Shown here piece by piece: positions 8,175-17,129 of a stretch of 61,547 nt of DNA. The position numbers and the translations under genes are program-made. This stretch comes from CAYQMF01 sp964418595 (lineage in GTDB: Bacteria; Planctomycetota; UBA1135; UBA2386). The first letter of the stretch is position 1; the number at the start of each line of letters is the position of its first letter. The notes below the pieces were generated by a model. The model saw only the letters and a list, made by a program, of their open reading frames with translations. It was not told the origin of the DNA and searched no databases. The stretch spans positions 1 to 61,547 of the forward strand of contig CAYQMF010000025.1 in the NCBI GenBank assembly GCA_964418595.1, written 5' to 3'.

Positions 8175-8966
8175 TCACCGCGTGAGCACGACGACGCGCG
8201 CGTCCACATTGAGGATCTGGCCGCGCGCATGCCGCAGCACCGGCGGCTCCCAATGGCGATGGCCGCACACCGTGAGGGGAACGGCGTGTGCTTCGACGAG
8301 CGCGCGGATGCCCGCGTGCCCGCGCTGGTCGGCGGGGTGGTCGCCGGCCGGGCCTTCGTGCAGCACGAGCACGTCGACGCCGTCCGCCGCGACCAGCGCG
8401 ATGCGCTCGAGCTGATCGGCCTCGGCGCGCCGGCCGGGCTTGTCGGGGCGACCGGCGATGCGGCCGACGCCGCCGACGCGCAGGCCGCCGACGTCGACGA
8501 CATCGGTGTCGAGCAGGTGCACGTTCTCCGCGCGCGCGACGCGGTCGACGTCATCGTGGTTGCCAGCGACCCCCGCCACCCACGCGAAGCGCGCCGCGAA
8601 CGCGGCCCAGACCTCCGCGACATCGCCGTAGCCGCCGCGCTCCGTGGAGCCGGGAATGGCGTAGAGATCGCCGGCGAGGAGGACGCCGGTGCGGGCGGCC
8701 GGCGGGAGCGTGCCCGCCTCGCCGAGCGCCGCCAGCGTCGCGGCGACTTCGATGCCGAGCAGCGCAGGCTCGCCGCTGCCGGCGCCCACGACCCGGCCCT
8801 GCAGATCGCTGGTGGCGACGATGGCATCCAGCCCCGGTGGCAAGCCGGTCGTACGCGCGCGCGTGAAGGTCAGGCGCACGATGGCCGTGCTGCCGCCGCC
8901 ACGGACGGCGTTCAGGTGGCGCAGCTCGTGGAACGGCGTGGCGTCGAGGGCTTGGATGGCGGGCAT
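8175..8966 (-). CDS. Metallophosphoesterase (calcineurin-like)
   Basis: About 263 residues. The metal-binding motifs of calcineurin-like phosphoesterases appear in order: an Asp motif TSDLQG, LLAGDLY, GVAGNHDD (GNHD), LVLHEGP (a His on a strand) and VCGHRHW (GHxH-like). There is no signal peptide, so a cytoplasmic protein is likely. The ATG at 8966 is chosen because it gives a clean domain start; the open frame extends to 9077 with a Pro/Arg-rich run that overlaps the upstream genes. The substrate cannot be named: the family includes nucleotide phosphodiesterases and protein phosphatases. It appears to be the last gene of a three-gene leftward run starting at 9369. Confidence 0.8.
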   Translation of the reverse strand: MPAIQALDATPFHELRHLNAVRGGGSTAIVRLTFTRARTTGLPPGLDAIVATSDLQGRVVGAGSGEPALLGIEVAATLAALGEAGTLPPAARTGVLLAGDLYAIPGSTERGGYGDVAEVWAAFAARFAWVAGVAGNHDDVDRVARAENVHLLDTDVVDVGGLRVGGVGRIAGRPDKPGRRAEADQLERIALVAADGVDVLVLHEGPAGDHPADQRGHAGIRALVEAHAVPLTVCGHRHWEPPVLRHARGQILNVDARVVVLTR

Positions 8967-9106
8967 GGTGCGTGTGGGTCCGGGGGGGCAGCGCATGCCT
9001 CGGTCAGGAGATCGCCAGCTTCCAGGGCTTCCGCCCAGTGGCGCAGGCAGTCGGAGTGCGCCGTGGCCACGCGGCAAACCGGATCGAGCGGATCGACGAC
9101 GTTCAT
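8912..9106 (-). CDS. Small hypothetical protein
   Basis: A 64-residue frame whose ATG overlaps the stop of the preceding gene (9103-9369) by four bases, which favours real translation. It has a plausible small globular start (RVATAHSDCLRHWAEALEAG) and then a Pro/Ser/Cys-rich end that overlaps the metallophosphoesterase start by about 55 bases. I recognise no family. The overlap and composition of the last third argue against it, the ATGA coupling argues for it. Confidence 0.35.
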   Translation of the reverse strand: MNVVDPLDPVCRVATAHSDCLRHWAEALEAGDLLTEACAAPPDPHAPCPPSKPSTPRRSTSCAT

Positions 9107-9369
9107 CGGTGCGCGCTCGGGTCCCAGCCGAACACCTTGACCATGGTGTCGGCGTCGAGGGTCAGCGCGACGCGACGCAGGAACACCTCGCGCTCGCTCG
9201 CCGTCGGATGGCGGCGCCGGATCCCCTCCTCCGCGAGCTCCAGCACCGCGGTCTGCATCGCGGCCCAGATCTCCCACTCGCGGGCCGGAGGTATCGACCG
9301 CCGGATCAGGAACTGCACCTTGTCGGCTTCGACGCTCGTGTCGTCCGCCTGGGGTCGGTAGCTGTCCAC
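9103..9369 (-). CDS. Small helical hypothetical protein
   Basis: About 88 residues from a GTG at 9369; no ATG is available in frame near the start. The sequence looks like a helical protein often found beside nucleotidyltransferase-like or other small stress genes: FLIRRSIPPAREWEIWAAMQ, then ELAEEGIRRRHPTASEREVF. I recognise the general pattern (a helix, RRxHP, SEREVF and a short end) from unnamed families but cannot assign a name. It is coupled by an ATGA overlap to the next small frame and may share a transcript with the metallophosphoesterase. Confidence 0.55.
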   Translation of the reverse strand: MDSYRPQADDTSVEADKVQFLIRRSIPPAREWEIWAAMQTAVLELAEEGIRRRHPTASEREVFLRRVALTLDADTMVKVFGWDPSAHR

Positions 9370-9401
9370 GCCCGGGATGGTAGATGAGAGGCGCGGGCCA
9401 G

Positions 9402-10676
9402 TCAGCGGCCGATGGTCATCGCCGCGCCGTCGGAGAACAGGAGGCCCAGCGCGTTGCTGCCCGCGGCGCGCACGGCCCACTGTCCGAACAGCTCCGCCCC
9501 GACGAGGTCCTGGACCGGTGGCACGGTGAGCGTGACCTGCGCCTCTCCTGCGCCTCCGGTGGCGACGACGATCGTGACGTCGCCCGCGGCGAGCAGCTCG
9601 CAGCCGGGTGCGCCCACCACGGCGAGCGGGAACGGCAGGGGCAGGCCGTTCCAGGTCGTGCGCGACGCGCCGAGGAGCAGCAGCGCCGGGCGTCCAGGGG
9701 ATGCCCCTTGGAGGGTCACTGCGAACGACGAGCCGATCACGGGCACCCCGACGTTGCCGATGGTCACGCCTTGGCAGGGGTTGCCGTAGCGCGTGAACCT
9801 TCCCCCGGCGATGTGCGTGCGGCGGAACTCGAGGTCCACCGGCTTCGAGTCGACGGTGACGAACGTCGCGTTCAGCTCGACGTACGTCGTGCTGTGGAAG
9901 GAGTGCACACAGCTCGTGACACCGTCGACGACGTAGATGTGGCCGTCGTGCGGGCTGATGTCGATGCCGTGCGGTCGTCGCCACCCGGTGCCGGCGAACG
10001 TGGCCACCGGCAGCCATGCGGCGTCGAACACGTGCGCGAGGTTGGTGCCCATCGACGTGACGATGCGCCGGCCGTCGGGAAGGAACGCGATGTCGTTGGC
10101 CCGCGGGAGTGTCGGCACGCGCCACGCCACGAGCGTCCCTGTGGTCCCGTGGAGCTCGTACACGCCGCCGGCCGTGTACGAGCACACGAACAGGTTGCCG
10201 TTCGGTCCCCACAACATGTCTGCGGGCCCCGGCACCGTGCCGAACACGCCGAGCAACGCGCCGTCGCTGCGCCGGTAGCGGCGCACGTCGTTGGTGCTCA
10301 TGGAGCCGATCAGCACGTCGCCGTTCGGCGAGTAGATCCCCGCCCATTGCCAGCCGCCGCCGGGGTTGTAGGTGCGGATGAGCGCCCCGGTGTCGCGGTG
10401 CAGTTCATGCACGCCGCCCCCGATGGACCCCACGAGCACCTCGCCGGCGGTGAGCCCCGAGTGGATGGCCATCGCCTGCCGCGGCGCAGGGATGGTGCCG
10501 AACACGCCGAGTGCCGTTCCGTTGACGCCGTTGTGCTGGTGCACCTCGCCGGAGGCTTCCTCCGTGACGTAGAGGTCGCCCGCCGCGGTCGGGCCCTGGG
10601 CGTGCGGCGCGGCAACGAGCAGGGCGCCGGCGAGCCAGATCGAGGGGCGGGGGGAAGGAAGTGGAGTCGTCGTCAT
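9402..10676 (-). CDS. Secreted NHL/SMP-30-like beta-propeller protein with shared C-terminal domain
   Basis: About 424 residues. The N-terminus is a signal peptide (SIWLAGALLVAAPHAQG). Residues about 30-290 form a propeller with repeated strands of the type GALLGVFGTVPGPADML, DVLIGSMSTNDVRRY and DGRRIVTSMGTNLAHVFD, resembling NHL or SMP-30-type repeats. The last roughly 120 residues are the same domain type as on the Kelch protein (LLLLGASRTTWNGLPLPF then GAPGCELL). No catalytic residues stand out. It is probably exported. The upstream region contains a dispersed structured repeat and a kinase gene relic on the other strand, so its promoter must lie between 10677 and about 10760. Confidence 0.78.
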   Translation of the reverse strand: MTTTPLPSPRPSIWLAGALLVAAPHAQGPTAAGDLYVTEEASGEVHQHNGVNGTALGVFGTIPAPRQAMAIHSGLTAGEVLVGSIGGGVHELHRDTGALIRTYNPGGGWQWAGIYSPNGDVLIGSMSTNDVRRYRRSDGALLGVFGTVPGPADMLWGPNGNLFVCSYTAGGVYELHGTTGTLVAWRVPTLPRANDIAFLPDGRRIVTSMGTNLAHVFDAAWLPVATFAGTGWRRPHGIDISPHDGHIYVVDGVTSCVHSFHSTTYVELNATFVTVDSKPVDLEFRRTHIAGGRFTRYGNPCQGVTIGNVGVPVIGSSFAVTLQGASPGRPALLLLGASRTTWNGLPLPFPLAVVGAPGCELLAAGDVTIVVATGGAGEAQVTLTVPPVQDLVGAELFGQWAVRAAGSNALGLLFSDGAAMTIGR

Positions 10677-10762
10677 GGTCGGTCGTCGGGGTTGGAGTCA
10701 ACCTGTGGATCTCCGGATCGGCCCCGCACCGGACGACTTCCTTCTGGAATCCACATCGCGAC

Positions 10763-10870
10763 CCGGCGGCCGCAACCCTGCGGGTTGGTGCGCCGCTACG
10801 CGACGCCAGAAAGGGCCGCCGGCGATGGCCCTCGTTTGGGGCTTCCAGGGCCGCTCGGCGGTGGCGAATC
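10763..10870 (+). repeat. Cloverleaf-like dispersed repeat, copy A
   Basis: Bases 10763-10822 can fold with an outer stem CCGGCGGCC (10763-10771) against GGCCGCCGG (10814-10822), enclosing two hairpins: CAACCC/GGGTTG with loop TGC (10773-10787), and a 7-bp arm at 10790-10806 with one mismatch and loop TAC. The following 48 bases (gatggccctcgtttgggg onward, to about 10870) are also shared with copy C near 30.3 kb, where the whole unit is in the opposite orientation. The unit sits upstream of the propeller gene and directly before a gene relic. No coding function is apparent. Confidence 0.75.
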
Positions 10871-10871
10871 C

Positions 10872-11260
10872 GAACTCGGTGAGAAGGTCGCGCGCGCGCT
10901 CCACCACGCCCACAGCCAAGGGCTCGTCCACCGCGACGTGAAGCCGTCGAACATCCTCATCGGCGACGACGGCGAACCCTACGTGATCGACTTCGGGCTC
11001 GCGCGCGGCACCCAACCGGGCGAGTCGCTCGCCTGTGCCTCACCGCCTCACTGGATGGCAGCGTGCAGGTGTGGGAGGCGGCGACCCGCACGATCCGCAG
11101 CACGCTGCGTCTCGATGCCACGACCGTGCACGACGCGTGCTTCACCCCGGACGGGGAGTGGATCGTCACGGTCGACGGCAAGGGACACGTGCGCGAGTGG
11201 CCGGTGGACCCGTTGCCGGTTGCGCAGGCCTACCTGCGCGACGTGCGCCGCCCGCGGTGA
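10872..11260 (+). pseudogene. Ser/Thr kinase-WD40 gene relic with internal deletion
   Basis: The first part encodes the kinase catalytic loop and activation region: HHAHSQGLVHRDVKPSNILI followed by a DFGLARG motif. After about 11030 the frame changes and the sequence reads LTASLDGSVQVWEAATRT and later CFTPDGEWIVTVDGKGHVRE, a final WD40 repeat, ending with a stop at 11260. The N-lobe, the rest of the kinase and all other WD40 blades are missing. This is what remains of a kinase/WD40 protein of the same kind as the intact gene at 22815-26144. It lies next to copy A of the dispersed repeat. Confidence 0.8.
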
Positions 11261-11391
11261 GCGCTACCATCCGCCGACCGGGCGCGACGGCATCGCTCCC
11301 TCGACGCGTGCGCCAGCGCACAACACAGTGCGCGGACTGACGTGCACCGCGCGTCCGGCTCTCACCAACCCACGTTCCCCCGAACCGCCGC

Positions 11392-12708
11392 ATGCTGCCT
11401 GCACTCATCTGCGTCGCTCTCGCCTTGCTTCCGGGCCTGACCGCACAGCATCCCGCCAAGGGCGACGACCCCGCGCTCGTCGCGCGCGCACGCGCTATCC
11501 ACGCCGCCGTGCTCACCCTCGACACGCACAAGGACATCAGTCCGGCGCTGGCCACCGACCCCGATCCCGCCGCCGACGCTGCGGCGCAGGCGCAGCACCG
11601 CGAGCGCTTCGATCCGAGGGTCCGCGGGCGCGATCAGGTCGACTTCCCCAAGAGCCGCGAGGGCGGCTACGACTGCGCTTTCTACATCGTGTACGTGGGT
11701 CAGGGTCGCAACGACCCGGCGGCGTGGAAGCGGGCCAAGCAGCAGGCGCTGCTGAAGTTCGACGCCATCGACCGCATGTGCGCGAAGTACCCGCAGCACA
11801 TCGCGCTCGCGCGCACGCCGCAGGACGTGCGCGACATCCATGCCAGCGGGCGGCTGATCGCGTGCATCGGCATCGAGAACGGCTACCCGATGGGCGACGA
11901 GCCGGCCAACGTCGAGGAGTTCTGGCGGCGCGGGGCCCGCTACATGGGCATCTGCCACAACGGCCACAGCCAGCTCGGCGACTCGCACACGCCGGCGGAA
12001 CCGCTGCACGGTGGGCTGAGCGAACTGGGCCGGCGGGCGATCGCGGAGATGAACCGGCTTGGCGTGATGGTCGACGTGAGCCACTCCGCCAAGGCGACGA
12101 TGCTGCAGGCGCTGCAGACCTCCGTGGCGCCGGTGCTCGCCTCCCACTCCGGTTGTCGCGCGGTGTGCGACCACACGCGCAACCTCGACGACGCGCAGCT
12201 CGACGCGCTGAAGGCCAAGGGGGGCGTCGTGCAGTGCGTGGCGCTCGGCGACTTCGTGAAGGACGGGTCCGCCCGCAACGCGGCGCTGGCGGCGCTGCGC
12301 ACGGAGGTGAAGGTGCCCGATCGCCGGGAACTCGCGCGCCTTCGCGAGGCGGGCCCGTTGCCGGCCGAACTGGAAGCGAAGCTCGCCGAGTTCGCGAAGC
12401 GGACCAAGGAGGTCGACGCGCGCTTCCCCGCCGCCAACGTCGCCGACTTCGTCGACCACATCGACCACGCCGTGCGCCGCATCGGCATCGACCACGTCGG
12501 GATCAGCTCCGACTTCGACGGCGGCGGGGGCGTGGTCGGCTGGAACGACGCGAGCGAGACCTTCGCGGTCACGCTCGAGCTGGTGCGCCGCGGCTACGAC
12601 GAGGCGCAGATCGGCAAGCTCTGGTCGGGGAACCTGCTGCGGCTGTGGAGCGAGGTCGAGGCGGTGGCGAAGCGGCTGCGGGAGGCGGAGTCGGGCAAGG
12701 GGCGGTGA
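11392..12708 (+). CDS. Secreted dipeptidase, peptidase family M19 (membrane dipeptidase)
   Basis: About 438 residues with a signal peptide (LICVALALLPGLTAQ). Zinc-ligand and active-site motifs of renal-type dipeptidases are all visible: LDTHKD (usual DxHxD), CIGIENGYPM (bridging Glu), VMVDVSHS, PVLASHSGCRAVCDHTRNLD, and GIDHVGISSDFDGGG, with the final GNLLRLW. It should hydrolyse dipeptides, or similar small amide bonds, in the periplasm. An insertion of about 70 residues between the SHSGC and DHVG regions is charged and helical (RRELARLREAG and on), longer than in many family members. The ATG at 11392 is supported by the signal sequence directly after it. The gene is convergent with the next, with only 13 bases between stops. 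Confidence 0.92.
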   Translation: MLPALICVALALLPGLTAQHPAKGDDPALVARARAIHAAVLTLDTHKDISPALATDPDPAADAAAQAQHRERFDPRVRGRDQVDFPKSREGGYDCAFYIVYVGQGRNDPAAWKRAKQQALLKFDAIDRMCAKYPQHIALARTPQDVRDIHASGRLIACIGIENGYPMGDEPANVEEFWRRGARYMGICHNGHSQLGDSHTPAEPLHGGLSELGRRAIAEMNRLGVMVDVSHSAKATMLQALQTSVAPVLASHSGCRAVCDHTRNLDDAQLDALKAKGGVVQCVALGDFVKDGSARNAALAALRTEVKVPDRRELARLREAGPLPAELEAKLAEFAKRTKEVDARFPAANVADFVDHIDHAVRRIGIDHVGISSDFDGGGGVVGWNDASETFAVTLELVRRGYDEAQIGKLWSGNLLRLWSEVEAVAKRLREAESGKGR

Positions 12709-12721
12709 GCCGGCGCCGCGC

Positions 12722-13837
12722 TCACCGCGGCGTCCTTACGGTCAACCCATGTGAGAACGACGCACCGCCCGGCACGGGCTCGAGCGTCGCGTACTGGAAG
12801 TGCACGGTTGCGCGGCGGATCGGGATCGTCACGGCGACCGACGCGAGCCCGCTGCCGTTGGTGACGGTGGGCATCGTGATGTCGGGGCCGACGAAGGCGG
12901 AGCAACCGCTGGTGCCCAGCAGCGGATCGAGGGCGAAGGGAAGGGCGATGCCCTGGAAGGTGGTGGTCGAGGCACCGACCATGAGGATCGCCGGGACGTT
13001 CGCTGCGTGCGCCGTCGAGAACATGTTGATGGGGATGCCCGCGAGGAAGGTGCTCTTCGCGCCGATCGTCGCTGCCGTCCCGCGCGAGGTCAGGCAACCG
13101 ACGCCGAACTCGGTCGCGACGCCGCGGTGCAGTTCGGCGCCGCGCAGATCCGCGAGGCCGGTGTTCGTGCCGATCTGGGTGACGACGCCGGTCACGCGGT
13201 TCACGGTGTAGAGCGAGGTCCTGCCGCCGACGAGCGGCAGATCGTTCAGGCCGATCATGCTCGTGAGGAACTGGATGTCGGCGCCCTGGGTGCCGAGCCC
13301 GGGCGCGGGATCGCTCCCCGCGCCGGTGGCCTTGTCGATGCGGACGAGGCCGACGTTGATGTCCCAGCCGAGGAGGAAGGGCGAGGCGTCGTTCTCGTCC
13401 AGGCCCTGCAGGCCGAGGAAGCTGGTGGTGCCGACGTTGGTGACCTGGCCGGTGACCACGTGGATGCGCACCAGGCGATCGGGCGTGCCCTCCACGATCG
13501 CGAACAGCTCGTCGGAGCCCCGGTTGTCGGCCAGCGCCCGGATGTCAATGCCCAGATTCGGAAAGACGACCGTCGCGCGCGCCGTGATCGGATCGATGGT
13601 GACGAGCTGGCGCGGCCCCGTGGTCCCGGTCTGCGCCGTCGAGTAGAGGACGCCGTTGTGCGTCGCCATCGCGTTGCACGACGTCACGCCGGTGGGGCCG
13701 ATCGGACGGCTGACGCCGGTGGTGAACTCGACGCCGAACGCCTGGCCCTGGAAGTTGACGGCGATCAGCTCCTGGGCGGGGAGCGGGGCGAGGATGGGGA
13801 AGAGAGCGGCGGCGCAGAGGAGAAGGGGTCGGAGCAT
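12722..13837 (-). CDS. Secreted propeller-like protein with shared C-terminal domain
   Basis: About 371 residues with a signal peptide (LLLCAAALFPILAPLPAQ). The body consists of short repeated strands such as LVTIDPITARATVVFPNLG, LVRIHVVTGQVTNVGTTS and LYTVNRVTGVVTQIGTNT, the pattern of DUF4394-like or quinoprotein-like propellers. The C-terminal 120 residues again look like the shared domain (AILMVGASTTTFQGIALPF then GTSGCSAFV). No catalytic motif is seen. It is probably surface-exposed or released. The gene is a single leftward unit between the dipeptidase (convergent) and the M1 peptidase upstream of it. Confidence 0.72.
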   Translation of the reverse strand: MLRPLLLCAAALFPILAPLPAQELIAVNFQGQAFGVEFTTGVSRPIGPTGVTSCNAMATHNGVLYSTAQTGTTGPRQLVTIDPITARATVVFPNLGIDIRALADNRGSDELFAIVEGTPDRLVRIHVVTGQVTNVGTTSFLGLQGLDENDASPFLLGWDINVGLVRIDKATGAGSDPAPGLGTQGADIQFLTSMIGLNDLPLVGGRTSLYTVNRVTGVVTQIGTNTGLADLRGAELHRGVATEFGVGCLTSRGTAATIGAKSTFLAGIPINMFSTAHAANVPAILMVGASTTTFQGIALPFALDPLLGTSGCSAFVGPDITMPTVTNGSGLASVAVTIPIRRATVHFQYATLEPVPGGASFSHGLTVRTPR

Positions 13838-13926
13838 CGGCTTGGGCCTGGCGGGAGTGCTGATTTCCCCTCAGGACGCAACGCGGCGCCGCAGCCGGAC
13901 ACGCGAGTTGTCGAACGTGCTCCTGC

Positions 13927-15978
13927 TCAGCGATCCCGCGCCCACACGTTGTCGGCGGGGTTGCGGTCGGGGAAGCGGCCGTAGGGGTCGAGGGTGATCT
14001 TCTCGATCTGCCGGGCGCCGAAGCGCAGCGGCGCCTCGAACGTGCGGCGGCCGTCGAACCAGACGTCGACCGGCCAGGTCACCAGCGCGCGGCCGTCGGG
14101 GAGGAGCGTCGCGTTCGGCATCGGCTCGGGTGCCGGGCCTTCCGCCGCGAACTCGACGCGCAACACCACCGGCGAGGGCATCTGGCCATCCTGGCGCACG
14201 GTCACCACGGTGGCGTCGCTGTTCGTCCGCACGCCCTGGATCGAGCCATCGACCGCGTCGGTGGTCCACAGCCACGAGTACCAGAACCAGCCGAGGTCCT
14301 GACCGAGTTCCTTGTCGAGGAAGCACGCGAAGTCCCACGGCGACGGGTGCTTGAAGGCCCACGCGCGCGCGTACTCGCGGATGGCCTTCTGCACCGCGTC
14401 GTCGCCGACGATGCCCCCGAGCATCGACAGCATCATCGAGGCCTTCTGGTACGTCTGGAACTGGTAGAGGTCGCCGCCGAGGTTGGACGCCCACATCATC
14501 GTGGGCTCGGCCTCGTTGCCGGCGGAGCGACCATAGCCCTGGCCGACGCCGTCGTAGGTGCCGCGGCGCCCGCGCTGGTGTGCCGCCGAGAGCGTGTTCA
14601 TGTAGACGTTGAGGCCTTCGTCCATCCAGCCGTACCACGTCTCGTTCGTGCCGACCATCATGGGCCACCACTGGTGACCGGTCTCGTGGTCGGCGGCGCC
14701 CTGGTTGGAGTTGATGACCATCGGGTACTCCATCCCCGAACTCGGCCCGTCCTGCAGCGTGAGCTGCGGGAAGGGATAGGGGATCCACAGCTCGGAGTAG
14801 AACTCGAGCGCGTGGCGCGTGACCTTCGCCGCGTTGGTGAAGAGGCGCGCCCGCTCCGGGAGGTGGACCTGATGGACCGGGATGGGCCCGCGGCCGGGGA
14901 TGAGCGCGCGCGAGGCCTTCCAGACGAAGTTCTCGGCGGTCGCCCACGCGAAGTCGTTCACAAGGTCGGCGACGTAGTGCCACACGAGGCGATCCCCCGG
15001 CGCGGTCGCTTTGCCGGGGCCGGTCTCGGCGCGGCCTGTTTCGTCGGGGCCGACGATCGTCACGACCTCGTCGGTGCCGAGCACCTGCGCGAGCCGTTCG
15101 CGCGCCGTCGCGGTGAGCACCTCGTCTGCGTTCTGCAGCACGCCGGTGGCCGACACGATCCAGCCCGCGGGCACGTCGATGCGCACGTCGAAGCGACCGA
15201 AGTTGTTGTAGAACTCGGCCGGCCCGAGATACGGACTGCGATCCCAGCCGCGCAGGTCGTCGTACTTGGCGACGCGCGGGAACCACTGTGTGGGCTGGAA
15301 GAGCGTGTCGCCGAAGCGCTGCGTCATCCGGTGGCCGCGCCCGCCATCGCCGCCGGGCAGGCGCGTGCGCCACGCGATGTCGAGGGTGACGTCCGCGCCG
15401 GGCGCCACCGGTCGGGCGAGGCCGATGCTCGCCACGGTCTGATCGAGCCCGCGGATGCCGGCGCTCGCCCCGCCCCGGCCGCGGCCGCCGCGGCGCCCGC
15501 CGCCACCCGTCGCGGTGAGGTCGAGGGCCTCGCCATCGACGGCGACGCGGGTCAGGACCATGCCGTCGGTGATCTCCGCCGGCACCGACGAGCCCCGCTG
15601 CGCATCGGCGCGGAAGATGTTGTGGTCGAGGCGGAGCACGATCTCCGTGAGCGGGGTCGGACTCGTGTTGTGCACGACGATCGTCTCGTCGCCGACGATC
15701 GACAGGTTTTCGCGATCGAGCCTCGCGCGGATGGTGAGGTCGGTCTGGAGCTGCCAGTAGTTCGGACCGGGCCTGCCGTCGGCGGTGCGCGTTCCCGCCG
15801 CGCGGGCCTTGCGGATGGAGTTGGAGAGCGGGATGTCGCGGCGGACGGCGCGGGGAACGGTGTCGATGGCGTCGACGGGCGACTGCCCGCGGGCCAGGGC
15901 GCCGAGCGCGACCACGACGAGGAGCCGACACGCTGCGGCGGCGGGAATGCGCAGGGCGCGGGATGTCCGAGGTCGCAT
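13927..15978 (-). CDS. Secreted M1-family metallopeptidase (aminopeptidase N-like)
   Basis: About 683 residues with an N-terminal hydrophobic signal (ACRLLVVVALGALARGQ). The zinc site HETGHQWW lies at about residues 431-438 and the third ligand, Glu in WMDEGLN, at about 454, giving HExxH-x18-E as in M1 peptidases. The preceding SSGMEYPM stands where the GAMEN exopeptidase motif would be. The N-terminal 300 residues are beta-rich (IVVHNTSPTPLTEIVLRLDH), like the saddle domain of M1 enzymes, with a Gly/Arg-rich low-complexity insert near residue 180 (GGGGRRGGRGRGGA). It should trim peptides outside the cytoplasm. It is divergent from the LRR membrane-protein gene. Confidence 0.9.
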   Translation of the reverse strand: MRPRTSRALRIPAAAACRLLVVVALGALARGQSPVDAIDTVPRAVRRDIPLSNSIRKARAAGTRTADGRPGPNYWQLQTDLTIRARLDRENLSIVGDETIVVHNTSPTPLTEIVLRLDHNIFRADAQRGSSVPAEITDGMVLTRVAVDGEALDLTATGGGGRRGGRGRGGASAGIRGLDQTVASIGLARPVAPGADVTLDIAWRTRLPGGDGGRGHRMTQRFGDTLFQPTQWFPRVAKYDDLRGWDRSPYLGPAEFYNNFGRFDVRIDVPAGWIVSATGVLQNADEVLTATARERLAQVLGTDEVVTIVGPDETGRAETGPGKATAPGDRLVWHYVADLVNDFAWATAENFVWKASRALIPGRGPIPVHQVHLPERARLFTNAAKVTRHALEFYSELWIPYPFPQLTLQDGPSSGMEYPMVINSNQGAADHETGHQWWPMMVGTNETWYGWMDEGLNVYMNTLSAAHQRGRRGTYDGVGQGYGRSAGNEAEPTMMWASNLGGDLYQFQTYQKASMMLSMLGGIVGDDAVQKAIREYARAWAFKHPSPWDFACFLDKELGQDLGWFWYSWLWTTDAVDGSIQGVRTNSDATVVTVRQDGQMPSPVVLRVEFAAEGPAPEPMPNATLLPDGRALVTWPVDVWFDGRRTFEAPLRFGARQIEKITLDPYGRFPDRNPADNVWARDR

Positions 15979-16017
15979 GGGCGGCTGACTCTATCGAGGC
16001 GCTGGTCTGGAGGCGAT

Positions 16018-16046
16018 CGACGGACGTCGGGCGAAACGACGGACGT
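16018..16046. promoter_or_regulatory. Direct repeat in divergent promoter region
   Basis: The 110-base gap between the M1 peptidase and the LRR protein gene holds the 10-mer CGACGGACGT twice, at 16018-16027 and 16037-16046, 19 bases start to start. Two near-helical turns of spacing would suit a dimeric regulator. A possible -10-like element (catact) lies just before the rightward gene. The evidence is only the repeat and its position. Confidence 0.3.
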
Positions 16047-16088
16047 GGTGCGGACACGCCCGCGCGATCGCGGCCATACTGGGTCGTC

Positions 16089-17036
16089 ATGGATGACTCG
16101 CCGCGCACGGGGCTGCCCTTTCTCCTGCTCGGGTTCCTGCTCCTGCTGGGGCTCGGCGCCGGGTTCTTCGTGATGCGTCGCCAGGCGGCGCTTGCGGCGA
16201 TGGCGGAGCGGCGCGCCGTGGAGGCGGCGGCGATGGCGGAGCGGCTGCTGGCGGAGAAGGCAGCCGAGTCTGCGGACCTGCGACGCGAGCTGGACGCGTT
16301 GCGCAGCGCGGCGACGACGTTGCAGTCCGACGCGCCCCTCGCGCGCGCGCCCGTGACGTCGCCGGATGCGATGTCGGTGCCGGTCGAGCCCAGGACGATC
16401 GCGGCCGCCGACATTGCCGCGAACGAATGGTTGCAGCGCGTGCACCCGGAACGCTACGCCGCCCTCACGCCGGCGGCGTTGCACGCGATCGCCGAACTCG
16501 ACTTGCGCGGTTGCGAGATCACCGATGCCGACCTCGTCCACCTCGGATCCCTGGCCAACCTGCGGTCGCTCGAGCTGCGCGGCACCGCCGTCACCGACGC
16601 CGCGCTGGTGTACCTCGCGGCGCTCCGGCTGCAGACGCTGTCGCTCCGTGGCACCGCCGTGGGTGCCCACAACCTGCCGATGCTGCCGGCGACGCTCCAG
16701 CACCTCGACCTGACCGACACGCGCGCTGGGGCGGAGGCGTGTCGCTTCCTGCGGCCGCTGCCGGACCTGCACACGCTCAAGCTCAACCGCCTGCCGATCG
16801 ACGACGCCGGCTTCGACAACCTGCCGGCGCTGCCGCGGCTGCGACACCTCGAGATCGACGGGACGCAGGTGACCGCGGCGGGCGTCGAGCGCCTGCTGCA
16901 GCGGTATCCGCTGCTGGTACGGATCGAGGTGCGGCGCGTGCGCCTCCCGGGGGAGGTCGAGGTCCTTGCCGAACTGGCTCGTCGCTTCCCACACGTCGAG
17001 CTCGTGGTGGACTCCGGCGCCCCGTACGCGAAGTGA
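16089..17036 (+). CDS. Membrane-anchored leucine-rich-repeat protein
   Basis: About 315 residues. Residues 8-30 form a membrane anchor (LPFLLLGFLLLLGLGAGFFV), followed by a short Ala/Glu-rich coiled coil (AAMAERLLAEKAAESADLRR). From about residue 130 there are five or six leucine-rich repeats of the planctomycete type: LDLRGCEITDADLVHLGSL, LELRGTAVTDAALVYLAAL, LKLNRLPIDDAGFDNLPAL. Such repeats bind proteins. The ATG at 16089 is chosen because the membrane anchor follows directly; the upstream frame to 15963 runs into the divergent promoter. It precedes the S9 peptidase by about 90 bases. The target is unknown. Confidence 0.8.
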   Translation: MDDSPRTGLPFLLLGFLLLLGLGAGFFVMRRQAALAAMAERRAVEAAAMAERLLAEKAAESADLRRELDALRSAATTLQSDAPLARAPVTSPDAMSVPVEPRTIAAADIAANEWLQRVHPERYAALTPAALHAIAELDLRGCEITDADLVHLGSLANLRSLELRGTAVTDAALVYLAALRLQTLSLRGTAVGAHNLPMLPATLQHLDLTDTRAGAEACRFLRPLPDLHTLKLNRLPIDDAGFDNLPALPRLRHLEIDGTQVTAAGVERLLQRYPLLVRIEVRRVRLPGEVEVLAELARRFPHVELVVDSGAPYAK

Positions 17037-17129
17037 GTCGATGCCGCGACTCGCGTTCGTTGCTGCTCGGTGGTCTTCGTCGGCGGGCTCGTCGACAATC
17101 CGGCGACAGGATCTGAGTCGGTTCATCCC

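Noticed and set aside
5845..8415. Long plus-strand open frame of about 856 codons
   Set aside because: It runs antisense to the DUF433, Kelch and phosphoesterase genes and has low-complexity Arg/Ala composition.
10763..10822. tRNA gene or integron attC site at the cloverleaf repeat
   Set aside because: It lacks a T-loop GTTC, an anticodon arm of proper size and a CCA-ready acceptor stem. The attC core motifs and an integron integrase are also absent.
9384..13211. Plus-strand frame of about 1275 codons across the propeller gene, kinase relic and dipeptidase
   Set aside because: Only the short kinase relic within it makes sense; the rest is antisense or out of frame to better genes.
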